A DNA stretch of 64,000 nt from positions 62,001 to 126,000 of the forward strand of contig BCIO01000003.1 in NCBI GenBank assembly GCA_001599975.1, written 5' to 3'. Origin of the DNA: Cystobasidiopsis lactophilus (taxonomy: Eukaryota > Basidiomycota > Agaricostilbomycetes > Agaricostilbales > Chionosphaeraceae). The position numbers and the translations under genes were made by a program. Below, piece after piece: positions 44,544 to 56,091 of the stretch. Position 1 is the first letter of the stretch. Each line of letters opens with the position of its first letter. The notes below the pieces were generated by a model, which saw only the letters and a program-made list of their open reading frames with translations, was not told the DNA's origin and ran no database searches.

Positions 44544-45075
44544 AGAACAAGGGCACGCCGCGCCTGGATTCGCTACTGCTATCGCCCCGTAGCCAAACAA
44601 TGAAATGGGAAAGAAACATGGGTGCATTTGCAAGGAAAAAAAAGGGGAATTATCAAAAACTAGGTTCATGGGGTGAGAGAGGAGAGCAAACAGAAAAAAC
44701 GAAGAGTAAAGTTTCGGAAGAAGAGGCAAATTGTACAATTGTGTGTTGTGTTTGGGTCGAAAAGATTTGCGTATGAGAGAGTCAAAGGAAGAAAAGAACG
44801 CGCCAAGAAAGAGCTTCCACCCGTCCTCCGCCCGTCCTTTGCCCCTGCTTGTCCGGCTAGCGACCGCTTGAGAGTTCTGAGACAGCACTTGAGAGTGTCT
44901 AAGGGTGAGGGTGCGGGGAGGAGGTGAAGTGCAAGTTGTGTAGGAGGTGGTGTGTGGGTGACAGGGTGATAGGGACGATCTAAAGGGTGGATGCTGTTGA
45001 CTCCCACAGTCATTAATTCCAACACATCGGATAGGGAGTAGACAGGCAGACCAACCGAAGCAGCCTAGTTCCCAT
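44544..45075. other. Convergent intergenic region, 0.5 kb
   Basis: Two 3' flanks between the secreted-protein gene and ATG8. A/G-rich on the plus strand. Nothing else seen. Confidence 0.5.
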
Positions 45076-45748
45076 TCAAAGGCCAAACACATTCTCCCCT
45101 GTTCCTGACCCCTCAGTTGCCATCCAACGCGGATGTAAGTAAACAAGGGGGACGAACCGGAATAGGTGACGTATAAGAACCCGTCCTCGTCCTTGTGCTC
45201 CTCGTAGATGGCGGACATCAAGGCGGCCGTGGGGGGCAGGACCTCGTCGACAAAGATGAAGATGGCCTTCTCCGGGGCGAGCTTGATCCGCTTTCGAATC
45301 ACGTACACGAACTGGCCCCTGCCACCACACATGTGTTAGATCATTGAGCAAGGGCGATGGATGGAAGGCAAACGAACACGGTGAGGTCGGAGGGGACGAG
45401 GTACTTCTTCTTGTCGATGGTGGCAATGTCCGACCGATCCGCCTTCTCGCAGATGACCTGTCACGCAACATCCATCTGTCACCATCTGCTACACACACAC
45501 GTAGACACACAGAAGTGACGAAGACGAACGGGGATGCGGTCCGGGTACTTCTGGCGAATGCGCTCGGCCTCGGCTTTGCGCTTCTCGAATCTGTTCATGC
45601 TCGCCACATATCTCAGCTTCACTGTATCCTATGCAGCTATGGCAGTGAGGCAGCAACGAACGGGTGCTCATCCTTGAACTGAATCCAATCCGCCACGCAA
45701 TCAGCTTCGAGCTTCCCCTTTGAGTCGGACGCGCACCTTGGACCTCAT
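45076..45748 (-). CDS. ATG8: Autophagy ubiquitin-like protein Atg8
   Basis: Lipid-conjugated ubiquitin-like protein that drives autophagosome formation and cargo capture. Six exons (45737-45748, 45662-45678, 45530-45590, 45378-45457, 45158-45318, 45076-45098) sum to 118 codons, so 117 aa, close to the usual length. The product starts [20 protein letters not shown], has [57 protein letters not shown] and ends GENVFGL. The C-terminal Gly is followed by one residue (Leu) that Atg4 would remove before conjugation to phosphatidylethanolamine. The first two exons are only 12 and 17 nt. Four of the five introns start GTTCGT. Confidence 0.97.
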
Positions 45749-46059
45749 CGCTTGGGTCTGCCCTGGGTTTGTTGTTGTTGGCTGTGGATGTGGGAGTGTG
45801 GATGCTGGCTAGGGCGCTAAGGGAGGACAAGGTGGACGCTCGACTCCAAAACAGGCCCCAAGAGGGGCTCAGGCGGAGGTCAGCTGACTCATTTGGGGGC
45901 GCGCGAGGATGGTGGGAAGTGGCAACATCGGGCTAGCGCTCAAAGGGCTTTGTAATACATTTTAAAGGTCAGGGATATAGAAGTGGGAGCGCGAGAGGAT
46001 GGAGAGGGTTGGGTGAAGAGAAGGAAGGAGGGGTTTGGCACCCGCGCCACCACGTCCGA
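45749..46059. other. ATG8 upstream region
   Basis: About 310 bp between ATG8 and the tandem-duplicated locus, with purine-rich stretches on the plus strand (pyrimidine-rich upstream of ATG8). No ORF supported. Confidence 0.45.
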
Positions 46060-46139
46060 GGGATCTACTTGGCACAGCTACTTGCTAACCGCAGCATCCA
46101 TACCAGTCTGTCAGAAACCGATCCTGCAACCGATCAGCA

Positions 46140-47310
46140 CACGCGTCGAGGAGAAGCTGATTAAGGTAAAGGCTCAAGTACTGACCTGGCGCCTCAATTG
46201 ATCTCGCCGAGAAGCCTGTGTCGTTGTACCGGCGCTATAATCAGAACGTGCGATTAGAACTGATGTAGTGGGGCTCAACACACCTTGCAAGCCTGTGAGA
46301 GAGGACAAAAGCACGACATGCATCGTGCTGGACTCGCCCCAAGCTGAAAGATTGATCGAAGAGCAGCAGATCATCTGTTGGCGCAATGGTTGGCCGGAAT
46401 CAGACTCGACTGATAGTGGGAGGGCAGAGCACTAACCTTCTTGCCAAAGATTTCACCACGTCGGGATGGCGATGCCAAGTCAGATCTCTACACGTCGGCG
46501 GTTCGTGCCAAACACGACTTATCAGCATGCGATTCTGATGATATGGTACGAGGTAGGGACGAACCTTTCGTAGATCTTCAAGTCCACTCGGCCGTGGGCA
46601 TTTCGAGTCCAAAGTGGTGTGCTCGACCGACAGATTCAATCTCTCTAGGCAGGCGATGGCACATAGAGCAAGAGCAGGGTTCGGCACTCCGTCATTATAG
46701 AATACTCTGTCAGTTCGGATGCAATATAATCAACACTCGAAGGAAGGCTGATCAAGTAGAGGCGAGCGCTGACTATACTGAAGAAGCCAAAGGGCTGGGG
46801 CCGTCTGTGCACAAAAACGACAAGTCATATCAGCAAACGTCACCAAGGCGAACTGATAACGTAAGAGGCCATCACGCACCTGAAAGCCTTGCGATGAAAC
46901 ACACGGTAGAAGCGGCGGGGTGTCATCTTCCCAGCTACAAAGAGCGAGCTTTGAGTAGGGTGCCATCAGATATAAAATTTCTGTTGGCGTCCTTGCAGCC
47001 GCTCAGCCAATGGAATGACTAGGGTGAAGAGCGAGGCACCAACCGAGTAGACCTTGATGTCCGGCGTCCGGGAGAGGCACTTGAAACTGCCTGAGCTGTT
47101 CGCTCGCAAAACCTGACAGTATCAGCCCAGTAAAGGATGATAAGGTACCAAATAGGGACGAACGACCGATATCCGATCTTTGATTTTCGGCAAAGCCTCG
47201 GCCAAGTCAGGTCTTCTTTTCGAGCTGAACAGCAGATTTGGTACAGCTCTTTGGTAAGCCCAGCGTCAGTACGACTCTGTCAGACAAAACAGCTTTCACA
47301 ATCAGCACGC
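46140..47310 (-). repeat. Tandem unit I
   Basis: About 1.17 kb matching unit II over its length, roughly 80-90 percent in blocks I compared by eye (for example 46500-46720 against 47690-47910). Shared: GATGATATGGTACGAGG, GCAGGCGATGGCACATAGAG, TAGAATACTCTGTCAGTTCG. Confidence 0.85.
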
Positions 47311-48430
47311 GCCGAGGGAAGCTGATTAGGGTAAAGGCTCGAGTACTGACCTGGCGCCTCAATTGATCTCGCAGAGAAGCCTGTGTGGATGTACAGGCCC
47401 TATAATCAGAACGCGCGATTAGAACTGATGCAGTGGGGCGCAACACACCTTGAAAGCTTGGGAGAGGGACGCCGAAAGCACGACATGTAACTTGCTGGAC
47501 TCGCCCCAAGCTGAGTGGTTGATCGAAGAACGGCACAGAATCTGCTGACATAACCCAAGCTAGGCATCAGACTCAACTGATACTGGGAGAGCAGTGCACC
47601 AACCTTTTTGCCAAAGATTTCGCCACGTCGGGATGACAATGCCAGGTCAGATGTCCACACGTCAGCTGTCCATGCGGACCAGGACTACATCAGCATACGA
47701 TTGAGATGATATGGTACGAGGCAGGGACGAACCTTCATGGATCTTGTCTCTCCTTGGCCCTGTGCTGCTCGAGTCCAAAGTGGTGTGCCCGGCCGAAAGA
47801 TTCAATCTCGCTGGGCAGGCGATGGCACATAGAGCAAAAGCAGGGTTCGGCACTCCATCATTATAGAATACTCTGTCAGTTCGGATGCAATATAATCAGC
47901 ACTCGAAGGAAGGCTGATCTAATAAAGGCGAGCGCTGACAATAATGAAGAAGCCAAAGGACCGGAGCCGTCTGTGCACAAAGATCCACAAGTTGATATCA
48001 GTGAACACCTGTAAGCTGATGAGGTAAGAGGCCATCGCGCACCTGAAAGACACCGATGGACAAAAGTGTAAGAACGGCCGGAGCGACGTCTTCTCAGCTA
48101 CAAAGAGCGAGCTTTGAGGAGGATGCCGTCGAACAGAAAGTTTCTGTTGGTTCAAATTCAGCTGACAGTCAATCTAACGACTAAGGTGTAGAGCGAGGCA
48201 CCAACCGGGTAGACCTTGATGTCCGGCGCCCGGGAAAGGCACTTAAAACTGCCTGAGCTGTTCGTTCCCGCAAACTGGCAGAATCAGTCCAGTAAAGGAT
48301 GGTAAGGTACCAAATAGGGACGAACGACCGATAGCCGCTCTTTGATTTTCGGCAAAAGTCTCGGCCAGGACAGCTCTTCTTTTCGAGGTGAACAGCAGCG
48401 CGTCCAGCATTCGGGTAGCGCGCCAAACTG
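47311..48430 (-). repeat. Tandem unit II
   Basis: Second copy, immediately adjacent to unit I. The end of the unit (48190-48420) matches 47020-47250. Boundaries are approximate to about 20 bp. Confidence 0.85.
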
Positions 48431-48554
48431 AAGCTTCATTTACAAAGGCCAGCGAAGCCCGAAGTCCGCCAAAGTCGGAAGGGGGCCAAACTGAGAGCAC
48501 CACCTCGCCGCTGATTCGAGTGCTGGAGGGATCGCAATGAAGTTTCGCTGGCAA

Positions 48555-49730
48555 AGAGGAGTCCTTCTAGCGCAATTGTCGTGTGTTATCAAGAGGTTGA
48601 CTGGAACCAATCTTGGCCCAACCTTGCTGGCTGAAGCGAGAAGAGAAGAGATGATGCAGGCTGTCAAAACTGGACAAAATGACATCCATTTCCTGCCAGT
48701 CAAAGCATGGGCTTCGAGCTCCCCCTGGGGTCATCCACAAGCAGGATATGTAGCGGAAACGAGGCCGGAAAGAGAGCGGGTGACAGGGCTGAGCTCGGCT
48801 TCTGGTCGCATGAACGAAGTCTGTTCGGTGGCGACATTTAGGTTGATTTGGAGGGCGGGCAGGGCCACTGCGGCCTGCATTTAGGACAAAATGGAGCCTC
48901 ATGCGTCGAATGCATCTCAGAGCTTGGCGAGAAGAAGTATAGAGGAAGAGGACTTGGTGTTCGGCGGACAAGGAGCGCAAAAGTTAAAACGCCTCATGGA
49001 GCGGGTCGGCGACTCTTGACTAGTTTCAGTTGACCAGTTTCAGGCTCTCTTATGCTCAACCTTGACCGGCTGTATCCTTATGAGCTAGCACTAGGGTGAC
49101 CTCGCTGCCCCTGCGCTTCTTTGGCATGGTTACGTTCGCTCTCCGGCTCCGACCTCGCTGCATGAAATATGGCCAAGGTGCTCTGAGGACCGACGTTTGT
49201 TTTCATGAGTTCTCGGGGAGACCTAGTTATCGGTCCGTAGACACCGAGTCCAAGGTTCCCAGAAGGCGTTCGAAGGAACCGTCTTGACTCTTGCCCCTTC
49301 CTTGGACGAAATGAAATGGAGCTTTCGGTTGTCGTAGGCCTGTAATTGTTGTCTGTTTTCTGAGGTACTAACATTTGGACTATGGCAAGCGACTCCTTGC
49401 CGTATTGCCTAGAAGCCCTCTTCCCATTCTCGTGCCGACGACCTCGCGGGGCCCGGTTCTTAAGACCATCCTGTCTTAGACCTCGCAAAACCCCTTCAGA
49501 GTACGACACGCATCTCATGTCTTGACCCGTTTCAGGATGATGTCAAGCCTTCTTGCAGACAGTGGCGGAACCCCCCTCGCTCTCTCTTTCTCTCGCTGTT
49601 CTGTCTCTCTCTGTCTGTCGCTTCCTTCTGCCCAGACACATCCTGTTTGTTGCACTCCCGAGAATTAGCACTGCCTTTTCTGATACATCGTCGCATTATA
49701 ATCCGCAGTTTCCTTGCCTCAGCGTGAAGA
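48555..49730. other. Intergenic, 1.2 kb
   Basis: Open frames such as 49078-49518 (minus) have no family character. The last 150 bp before 49731 are rich in CT/TCTC runs, typical of a fungal promoter for the GNAT-like gene. Confidence 0.4.
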
Positions 49731-50348
49731 ATGGCCTCTAGCGAAGAAGCTCAGATTTCGATCGAGACAGTTCATCCCAACACCTGGGACGATTACAAGT
49801 TCTTCTCACAAGGCATGGCTGAGCCTAAGCCTGAAAATCGCGACTACATCAGCGTTCTCACGGAAATCGAGGCGGCATACGACGAACGCCTTGCGAAGCT
49901 TCAGAATGCCAAAGGTGCCGGCCGCGAGTATTGCGTCTACGTCGCTCGTGATCATGGCAGATCCAACACGCACTTGGGCTATATGGCAGTCCGTTTCGAG
50001 ACCCAAGTTGCCCCCGATGGAACCATTCGGGCGGTGTCGGCCCATATCAATCGCGTTTTCGTGTATCACCGCTCTCGCCGCCAAGGCCTTTCTTCGAAGA
50101 TCGCATCGGCTACTTGGCCAATAATCTGCAACCACCTACACAGCTTTGAGTCGGCGGGTTGCCCGAAGCCCGCGCTCTACGTTTTGTCGACCCCAGCTCC
50201 CCTCCTTGTCAAATACCGCCAGAAGATGGGATTCAAGCGTGAGGAGCGCTACACGGACGAGCATCAGCTGGGCCATTTTAAGACATCAGAGGGCGATCTC
50301 AAGTCTAGCGCTTTGGCAGTTCGATTGTCCAGTTCCCCTCTGGAGTAG
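49731..50348 (+). CDS. GNAT-fold N-acetyltransferase-like protein
   Basis: Intronless 205-aa frame from MASSEEAQISIETVHP. The centre shows an acetyltransferase pattern: HLGYMAVRFE (strand), INRVFVYHRSRRQGLSSKI (strand, then the R/Q-x-x-G-x-S/G-type acetyl-CoA loop as RRQGLS), PALYVLSTPAPLLVKYRQKM and GFKREERY, the usual final GNAT strand. A role as a small-molecule or protein acetyltransferase is likely; the substrate is unknown. The start ATG is preceded by a CT-rich promoter. Tandem with PRP3 on the same strand, 253 bp upstream of it. Confidence 0.72.
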   Translation: MASSEEAQISIETVHPNTWDDYKFFSQGMAEPKPENRDYISVLTEIEAAYDERLAKLQNAKGAGREYCVYVARDHGRSNTHLGYMAVRFETQVAPDGTIRAVSAHINRVFVYHRSRRQGLSSKIASATWPIICNHLHSFESAGCPKPALYVLSTPAPLLVKYRQKMGFKREERYTDEHQLGHFKTSEGDLKSSALAVRLSSSPLE

Positions 50349-50601
50349 TACTCAGTGCAATTTCCTCGCGCTAGTTTCGCAGGCGAGGTGCTAGCACAAG
50401 ACCTTCGAATCAACGTCTTGAGGGATAAAGGCTCCTGCAGGCGTCGTTCAATTAGGTCAAAACCGTGCTACCAGGCATGCCAGGGAGCGCCACCGTTTGC
50501 ACGTGGAAGGAGCAGTTCCCGAAGCGTTCCCGCGAGCGCCAGTCTGCGTTAGCTGCTCTTGGCCATCAACGGCCCACACTTGACATCAGCAAGTTTGCAG
50601 C

Positions 50602-52662
50602 ATGAGCGGCAAACGGCCAGCGGAGGACGATGCGAGCCCAGGCGCCAAACGGCTCAAGACTGGGGCGCCCTCGTTTTTGCCTCCAAAAGGCGACTTGAAG
50701 CCACCAGTTCCTGCTTCTGACAAGGTCTGTGCCCCTCTTTGCCCCCGCTTGTTATTGCCACCAACTGACCACACCTCTGAGGCCGAACAGATCGCCGCCC
50801 AAATCGCAGCCAAGAAGGCAGAGATCCAAGCCAAATTCGCCAAATTCGCGCCGCCCTCTGCGTCGACCTCCAAAGCAGCGACAGCGCCACCAGCAGGCGC
50901 CAAGGAGGAGGCCGCCAGGCCCAACATGAGCGAGATCCAGAAGCGAGTCGCCGAAGCCAAGCGCAAAGTCGAGGAGATGACGGCTCGCAACGCCGCCAAA
51001 GGACCGGCTAACCCGTACTTGGTTCGTTGCTCTGCTTATTACCCTAGCCATCTGTCACCGTGGCTGATCAACATTGGATTGAACGAACAGGCCTCGAGCG
51101 GCGGCGCCTCGTCAGCTGGGCTGCTGGCCAAATCCACGCCGGCGGCGGAGCTCCAACGGCCCGCGTCTGGCATCCACCCCTTGCTCATGGGCAACTCGGT
51201 CACCGCGGCGCCCACCGCTGCTCAATCCAAAAAGGACCGCTACAAGCCCATGCTGCCCAAGTTCGCCTCCACAAAGGCCAACGCCCGTCAAGCCCAACCC
51301 GCACCCTTGGCCAAAGTCGCCACCCCTCTTGAGATCGTCGCTGCGCCGACCATCGACGAAGCCCGCAAAGACCCGCACTTTGACCGCCGATTGGGCTTGG
51401 AAACGCTGATCCCGCGGTCCAAGAAGCGAGGGCGGGAGATGAAGTTCAACCAGCGCGGCAAGTTTACCAAGATAGGCGACGCGCTCCGGCAAGAGGCCAA
51501 GATGGAGGCGCTGAAAGCCAAGATTTTGGAGAGCGCCAGGAAGGCGGGCTTGGAGGACGAGATGGAGGCGGACGGCGGCTTGGGCAAGAAGGTCAAGAAG
51601 ACGGTGCCGCCCAGCGTCGAGTGGTGGGACGCCATGTTCGTCCAGGGCAACAGCTACGAAGACTTGGACCTGGATGGCGCCCAGCTGGTTGTGGAACACG
51701 GCTGCTCTGACCTGGTCCAGCACCCAATCCCCATCCCAGCGCCGGGCGACAAGAAGGTCATCCCAATCAAGGCCCTCATGCTCACAAAGAAGGTTGGTGG
51801 CCTCCCTTCATCATTTCTCTTCATCGTTTTGCTGAGATATTGAGTGCGCTCTCAACAGGAACGGAAGAAGATGCGTCGAATCCGTCGTGCGGCCGCCTTG
51901 AAGGACCACCAAGACCGAGTCAAGATGGGCCTCGCGCCTCCAGATCCGCCAAAGGTCAAGCTGTCCAACATGATGCGCGTGCTCACCCAGGACGCGGTGG
52001 CCGACCCGACCAAGGTGGAAGCCCAAGTCCGGCGCGAGATGCGGCTTCGAGTGGCCAAGCACGAAAAGGCCAACAACGAGCGCAAGCTCACGGCGGAAGA
52101 GAAGAAGGAGAAGATCGAGAACAAGGCGCGGGTCGAGGAGAACAAGGGCATCTTTGCCGCCGCTTTCAGGTGGGGCCTTCGCTCCTTATTGTTCCCTGAC
52201 CGTCTACTAAGGTGCTTGTCTGGCAGGATCAAATACTTGGCCAACCCTTCGCACAAGTTCAAGGTGAAGAAGAACGCCGAGCAGCTCTTTCTGACCGGTG
52301 TTTCCCTCTACACCCCCAAGTTCGCGCTGGTCATCGTCGAAGGCTCAGCGGCCTCCTTGAAGAAGTACAAGCGGCTCATGCTCCACCGCATCAACTGGAC
52401 CGAAGAGATCACCGCGTCCTTCCACCACCCCGACGACCCGGATGCGCCGGCAAAGGACGAGCCCGAGGAGGAAGAGGTCAAGATCGACCTCTCGCAAAAC
52501 TCTTGCTCGCTCGTGTGGGAGGGCGAGCACCGAGAGCGCATCTTCCGCAACGGCTACCGCACCAAGTCGTGCCCCTCGGACCACCTCGCTCGGGAGTACT
52601 TGGGCTCAAAGGCGGAGGGCATCTATGACATGGCGAGGAAGTGGGAGGAGACCCAGAGTTGA
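50602..52662 (+). CDS. PRP3: U4/U6 small nuclear ribonucleoprotein Prp3
   Basis: Spliceosomal U4/U6.U5 tri-snRNP component that binds the U4/U6 duplex, nuclear. Five exons (50602-50724, 50782-51021, 51091-51792, 51859-52169, 52227-52662) give 604 codons. The N-terminal third is basic, Ala- and Pro-rich. The PRP3 domain starts near DPHFDRRLGLETLIPRSKKR and continues through MKFNQRGKFTKIGDALRQEA, PPSVEWWDAMF and HPIPIPAPGD. The C-terminal DUF1115 domain has GVSLYTPKFALVIVEG, KRLMLHRINW and CSLVWEGEHRERIFRNGYRT. The last intron contains TACTAAG, a perfect branch-site consensus. It ends only 37 bp from the end of the convergent kinase-like gene. Confidence 0.95.
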
Positions 52663-52699
52663 TTGGGATGGACTCCATGGGGAGATCTTTGTTTGCAAA

Positions 52700-54741
52700 T
52701 CACATGGGAATGCCCGAGTTGCGGATCATGATGTCTAAGATCTCCCGGTCGCTTGAGATCCAGCTCTGCCAGACTACCTCCTCGACATCGGACCTTAGAA
52801 CAACCGTCTCCAAGTCCACAAAGACCACGTTTGGGTCTTCTGCGTCGTCAGGATTGGGTATGACCTGAAGGAACAAGTTCAGACGAGGCCACCAACTTAG
52901 ATAAATGTGCCCACCAAGATGTCCTCAAAAGTGAAGTCGAAGCATGCCAGCCCCGAATCATGCAGCTCAGCGAGCCTATCCTGCAGCTTCTTGACGAGTA
53001 ACTGGGTCTTGGCAGTCTCCGACCACTCGTAGATAGGCAGCGGTGCTCCCTCAATTTGAATGTAGCAGGTCTGAGTTGCCCTGCAATGTTGAAAGTTCAG
53101 CAAACGCTGCTTATAGAGTGATAACATGGAACTTACTGGAGCTGAGCTTTGGCCTTCGCCTGCACAAAGTCGAGCAGGTTCTCGCCCGCGACGAATTCCA
53201 TCAATATCCCAAAGGCGATGCGAATGCCGTCGCCGTCCGATTCGACCTCGGCACCCACCACTCCATAGCAAATTGGCAGCGACACGCCCTGCAAACGTCG
53301 GCCTTGCTCGTAAGCCTTTGCCTCGCGCTGCACTCCTCCCAAGTCGCCATAGTCGAACTTGAGGACCATCGTCGCGCCTCTGCCTTCTGTGGACGCCACG
53401 GCTCTCGACGCGGGAGAGTTGTCTAACAAGCCGTCGTCGATGCAAACCAATGATGTAGCTGTGGTCGTGATAGCATTCCATTTGAGCGATTTGACCTCCT
53501 TGACGTTGATCCCTAGCAGGGGTTGCGCAAGGAGAGACGGGAAAAGTGAGCTGCGCCGTATAGGAAGCGATCTTGAAGGGGACTGCGGGGCCGAGCGGGC
53601 CGAATCTGGGATGGGACATAGGCACGGAGGGTAGGTTTCGCGGCTCAAAGCCATGACATGCTGTGTCGTTCTAAATCGCCTGATGCCGATGTCATAAACA
53701 CAATGCATGGGCTGTGGACTGACTAACCTCTGATGCGTCGACGAGGCTGGGAGAGAGTGGCCATGCGCAGGTCTTGGTGCAGCAGTAGCTCCCTGAAACC
53801 CCGAAAATCTGACCGATGTCATCGCGGTAGAATTTAAGTGGTGAACCTATATGTCACTCAAAACTGCTCACTCTGATTGAACTCTGGGCGTGACTTGATT
53901 GATCTCGGCTAGAAGGCTTCGATGGACAGCGGCAAAGCCAGCATTGTCGAGTCCTGCTTTGAAAAGCCACAAAGCGTGCGCTCGATTAACGGAAATCGCG
54001 CCCGGCACTCCTTCTTGTCCCACAATGATTTCGACGACAGAATTTCTGTCGCTCAAAAGTTCGAGCATCGACGAACGAACAACCGGAAGAACGAATCCTA
54101 AAAACAAGTCCCGCTCTTGGACTGCGATATAGAAGCATCGAGTGGTGCATTGAAAGCCAAGCGTCAAGGAACTCACGAGCCACGTATCGGCTCTTTTCCC
54201 GCTCCGCGTGCCGCAAAACTTGTGAAAACGCAATATCCTGTAGAGCTGCACCGAATTGGGGTCCAGGGCCTTTGGAGAGTAGATCACCAAGGTTGATCGT
54301 GCCAGGTAGCTTGACTTGTATGCCAGCAATCGCCGTACGCCGAAAAGCCCACAGGCCATCAACCCTGGTCGACGATGTCGATGGAGGAGCACCGGAGGTC
54401 GAGCTCCGGAGCTCGAGCGACCAATCAGAGGGAGAAAGAGCTGTGAGGGCGGCGCCGACTACTGGCCAAGCATCATTGTGCAAAGCGCCAATCAGGCCTG
54501 CCTCGGAATTCAAGGGGAAGAGCCCTCCATACGGAAGAGCGAGCTGTTGGTTCACATGATTAAGAACTGCGGTAAAATCGATGTCGAGCTGGGTAGTGTC
54601 ACAGCGTGCAAAGGTTCCGCAAAATTGGCGGTACGACATTGTGCTGGCGGAGGATGCGTGACCGTAAGGCCTCAGGTTGGGATATCGCTGAAGATCAGGA
54701 AGGGCGCGGTCAAGAGCAGCATTGAGATTAGCGAACGGCAT
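52700..54741 (-). CDS. Divergent protein-kinase-like protein
   Basis: Multi-exon gene. The first exon starts MPFANLNAALDRALPDLQ at 54741. Middle exons include VRSSMLELLSDRNSVVEIIV. The kinase-like region has MVLKFDYGDLGGVQREAKAY (candidate Lys and helix C), GILMEFVAGENLLDFV (hinge), LHDSGLACFDFTFEDILV (catalytic-loop position) and VVFVDLETVVL (metal-loop position). It ends MIRNSGIPM. The usual HRD...N and DFG are replaced by CFD...D and VDLE, so catalysis is doubtful. Architecture and N-terminal extension are like the FunK1-type or fungal-specific kinase-like proteins, but that is tentative. Exon joins between 53.4 and 53.8 kb are not settled, so residue numbering is approximate. Confidence 0.6.
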
Positions 54742-54922
54742 GATTCAGCGATGCAAGCGCAGTCAGACGACGGCGGCTGAGGTTCAAGGCTCAACTTGGC
54801 TGGTGGCGTCGCTCGCCCATTCCGCTGGCGACCATTCGGATGTGGTACAATTTTGCTCCATTGCAAATGCCCGCGGCGCATGTTTTATGTCTCATTTTGG
54901 CCGTATGCAACAAGAGCCCAGA

Positions 54923-56091
54923 TCACAGGTCGATGGGCACTTGACCGGGAGCGAACATCATCCAACGCCCCAGCCTCCACTGGAGGAAGATGAAGGCACA
55001 GAGCATGTCTTTGTCTTCCAAGTCAAAGGGTCCTTGTGCGCGAGTATCCCAAAGATAGTAGCGGGGGACCAACAAGGCGGCGACCATGGTGAGCGTCAGC
55101 AACAGGATGCGGACGAAAGGAATCTCTGCGCTCGTGTGCTGGACGATTTGCCACAAGATTGCGGTGATGAGGACGGGCCAGAGAACGACCGAAATGGCGC
55201 GGCGCCGGTTGTCAGCTACTTCGCCTAAAGTCCGCCCAAAGCAAAAGTCAGAAGGTGCAACACAACCCGCTTGCGCGTTAAAGAACAACACACTTTGTTG
55301 GACAAGAGTATGATGCCTTCCACGAATGAGCGCCATGATTGAAGAGGCACGAGTCAAGGCGTGAAAGGCCTGGTCCGACAGGGCGTCCCAAAACTTCATG
55401 GCTTGGCGGGTGTTGCTGAACGAGATCTCTTGCGCTTCGCTAGGCTTGATACATCCAACACAGGCCACGGCTGATGAAACACATGGAACAAAACTGAATG
55501 AGACAGTGTCTTGAACAAAGTGTGGCAAATGTGTCAACGCACCGCGGTCAAAAGCGACCATTTGGAGAATGCTGACCCGGATATTGTGCTCGAGTGGGCG
55601 CATTTGGGATTCCAGGAACGTGATGAGTTCTGTTCTGGCTGCACTGTCGGGTAAAGTTGCGATTCTGCGAGAAGGACGGTTTGGCTTCGGGCAACGCAGG
55701 AGACAGATAGTGGACAAAAATTGCACACTGGGCTTTCATGTCTTGCGTGACTTTTATCAGGATTCTGAAAGGAGCGCTCAGCGAATGCGACGACTCGAGC
55801 AAGAAGCTCCGTACTCGCTGTAGTGAATGCCGGCATTGACATCGGGCAGGCAGGGCATGGCCGTCGGGCCAAACTGGCCGTCGTAGATGATACCCGCGCC
55901 GCAGACTATACCAAAAGTCTTTTGCAGCTCCTGGCGGCAAGTCTCCCTGGTTCTTCCTCGGACCTGACACGCGGAGCGTCAGCGAACTCGAGGCCAGGCC
56001 GACAAGAGCTTCCACTTGCCATCAGCAGAGCATCTCTGGGAAAGCTTTCAGGCAATGCGAAGTGGAAGCTGGCAGCGGAGAGGTCCATCAT
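54923..56091 (-). CDS. Membrane protein of unknown family, tandem paralogue 1
   Basis: Exon 1 is 56020-56091 (24 codons, MMDLSAASFHFALPESFP). A GC-AG intron (55964-56019, donor GCAAGT) follows. Exon 2 reads GRTRETCRQELQKTFGIVCG and FGPTAMPCLPDVNAGIHYSE. Further exons give DMKAQCAIFVHYLSPAL, RTELITFLESQMRPLEHNIR with VSILQMVAFDRG, and a C-terminal part with several hydrophobic helices (AISVVLWPVLITAILWQIV, FVRILLLTLTMVAALLV, CAFIFLQWRLGRWMMF). It matches the two next genes in exon 1 length class, phase-0 first intron, the MPxLxxxxxxxY motif and the C-terminal helices. Function unknown. Middle exon boundaries are approximate. Confidence 0.62.

Larger units (their letters stand above)
46060..48554 (-). 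pseudogene. Tandemly duplicated multi-exon locus, decaying F-box/LRR-like gene
   Basis: Two copies of a ~1.15-kb unit stand head to tail. Read on the minus strand, each shows a string of small exon-like blocks separated by 50-80 bp stretches with GT donors, TGCTGAT-like branch sites and AG acceptors. Unit I contains KRRPDLAEALPKIKDRIS joined to NSSGSFKCLSRTPDIKVYS; unit II the matching SSGSFKCLSRAPDIKVY and KLSVRRHPPQSSLFVAEK. Unit II has an extra T in the run that matches ALPKIKD, shifting frame; unit I has TGA where unit II reads CGA (RRHPPQ). So each copy seems broken at a different place. The blocks resemble fungal F-box/LRR proteins, weakly. A start could lie at 48554 (MPAKLHCDPSS). Splice structure is inferred and incomplete. 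Confidence 0.5.

Noticed and set aside
46140-48430. Ultra-short (24-30 bp) introns bounded by GT and ATCAG
   Set aside because: The ATCAG motifs sit inside longer 50-80 bp introns with downstream AG acceptors and branch-like TGCTGAT, which restore reading frames better.
49078-49518. 146-aa minus-strand frame
   Set aside because: No family similarity, no upstream promoter signature, and no plausible splice partners.
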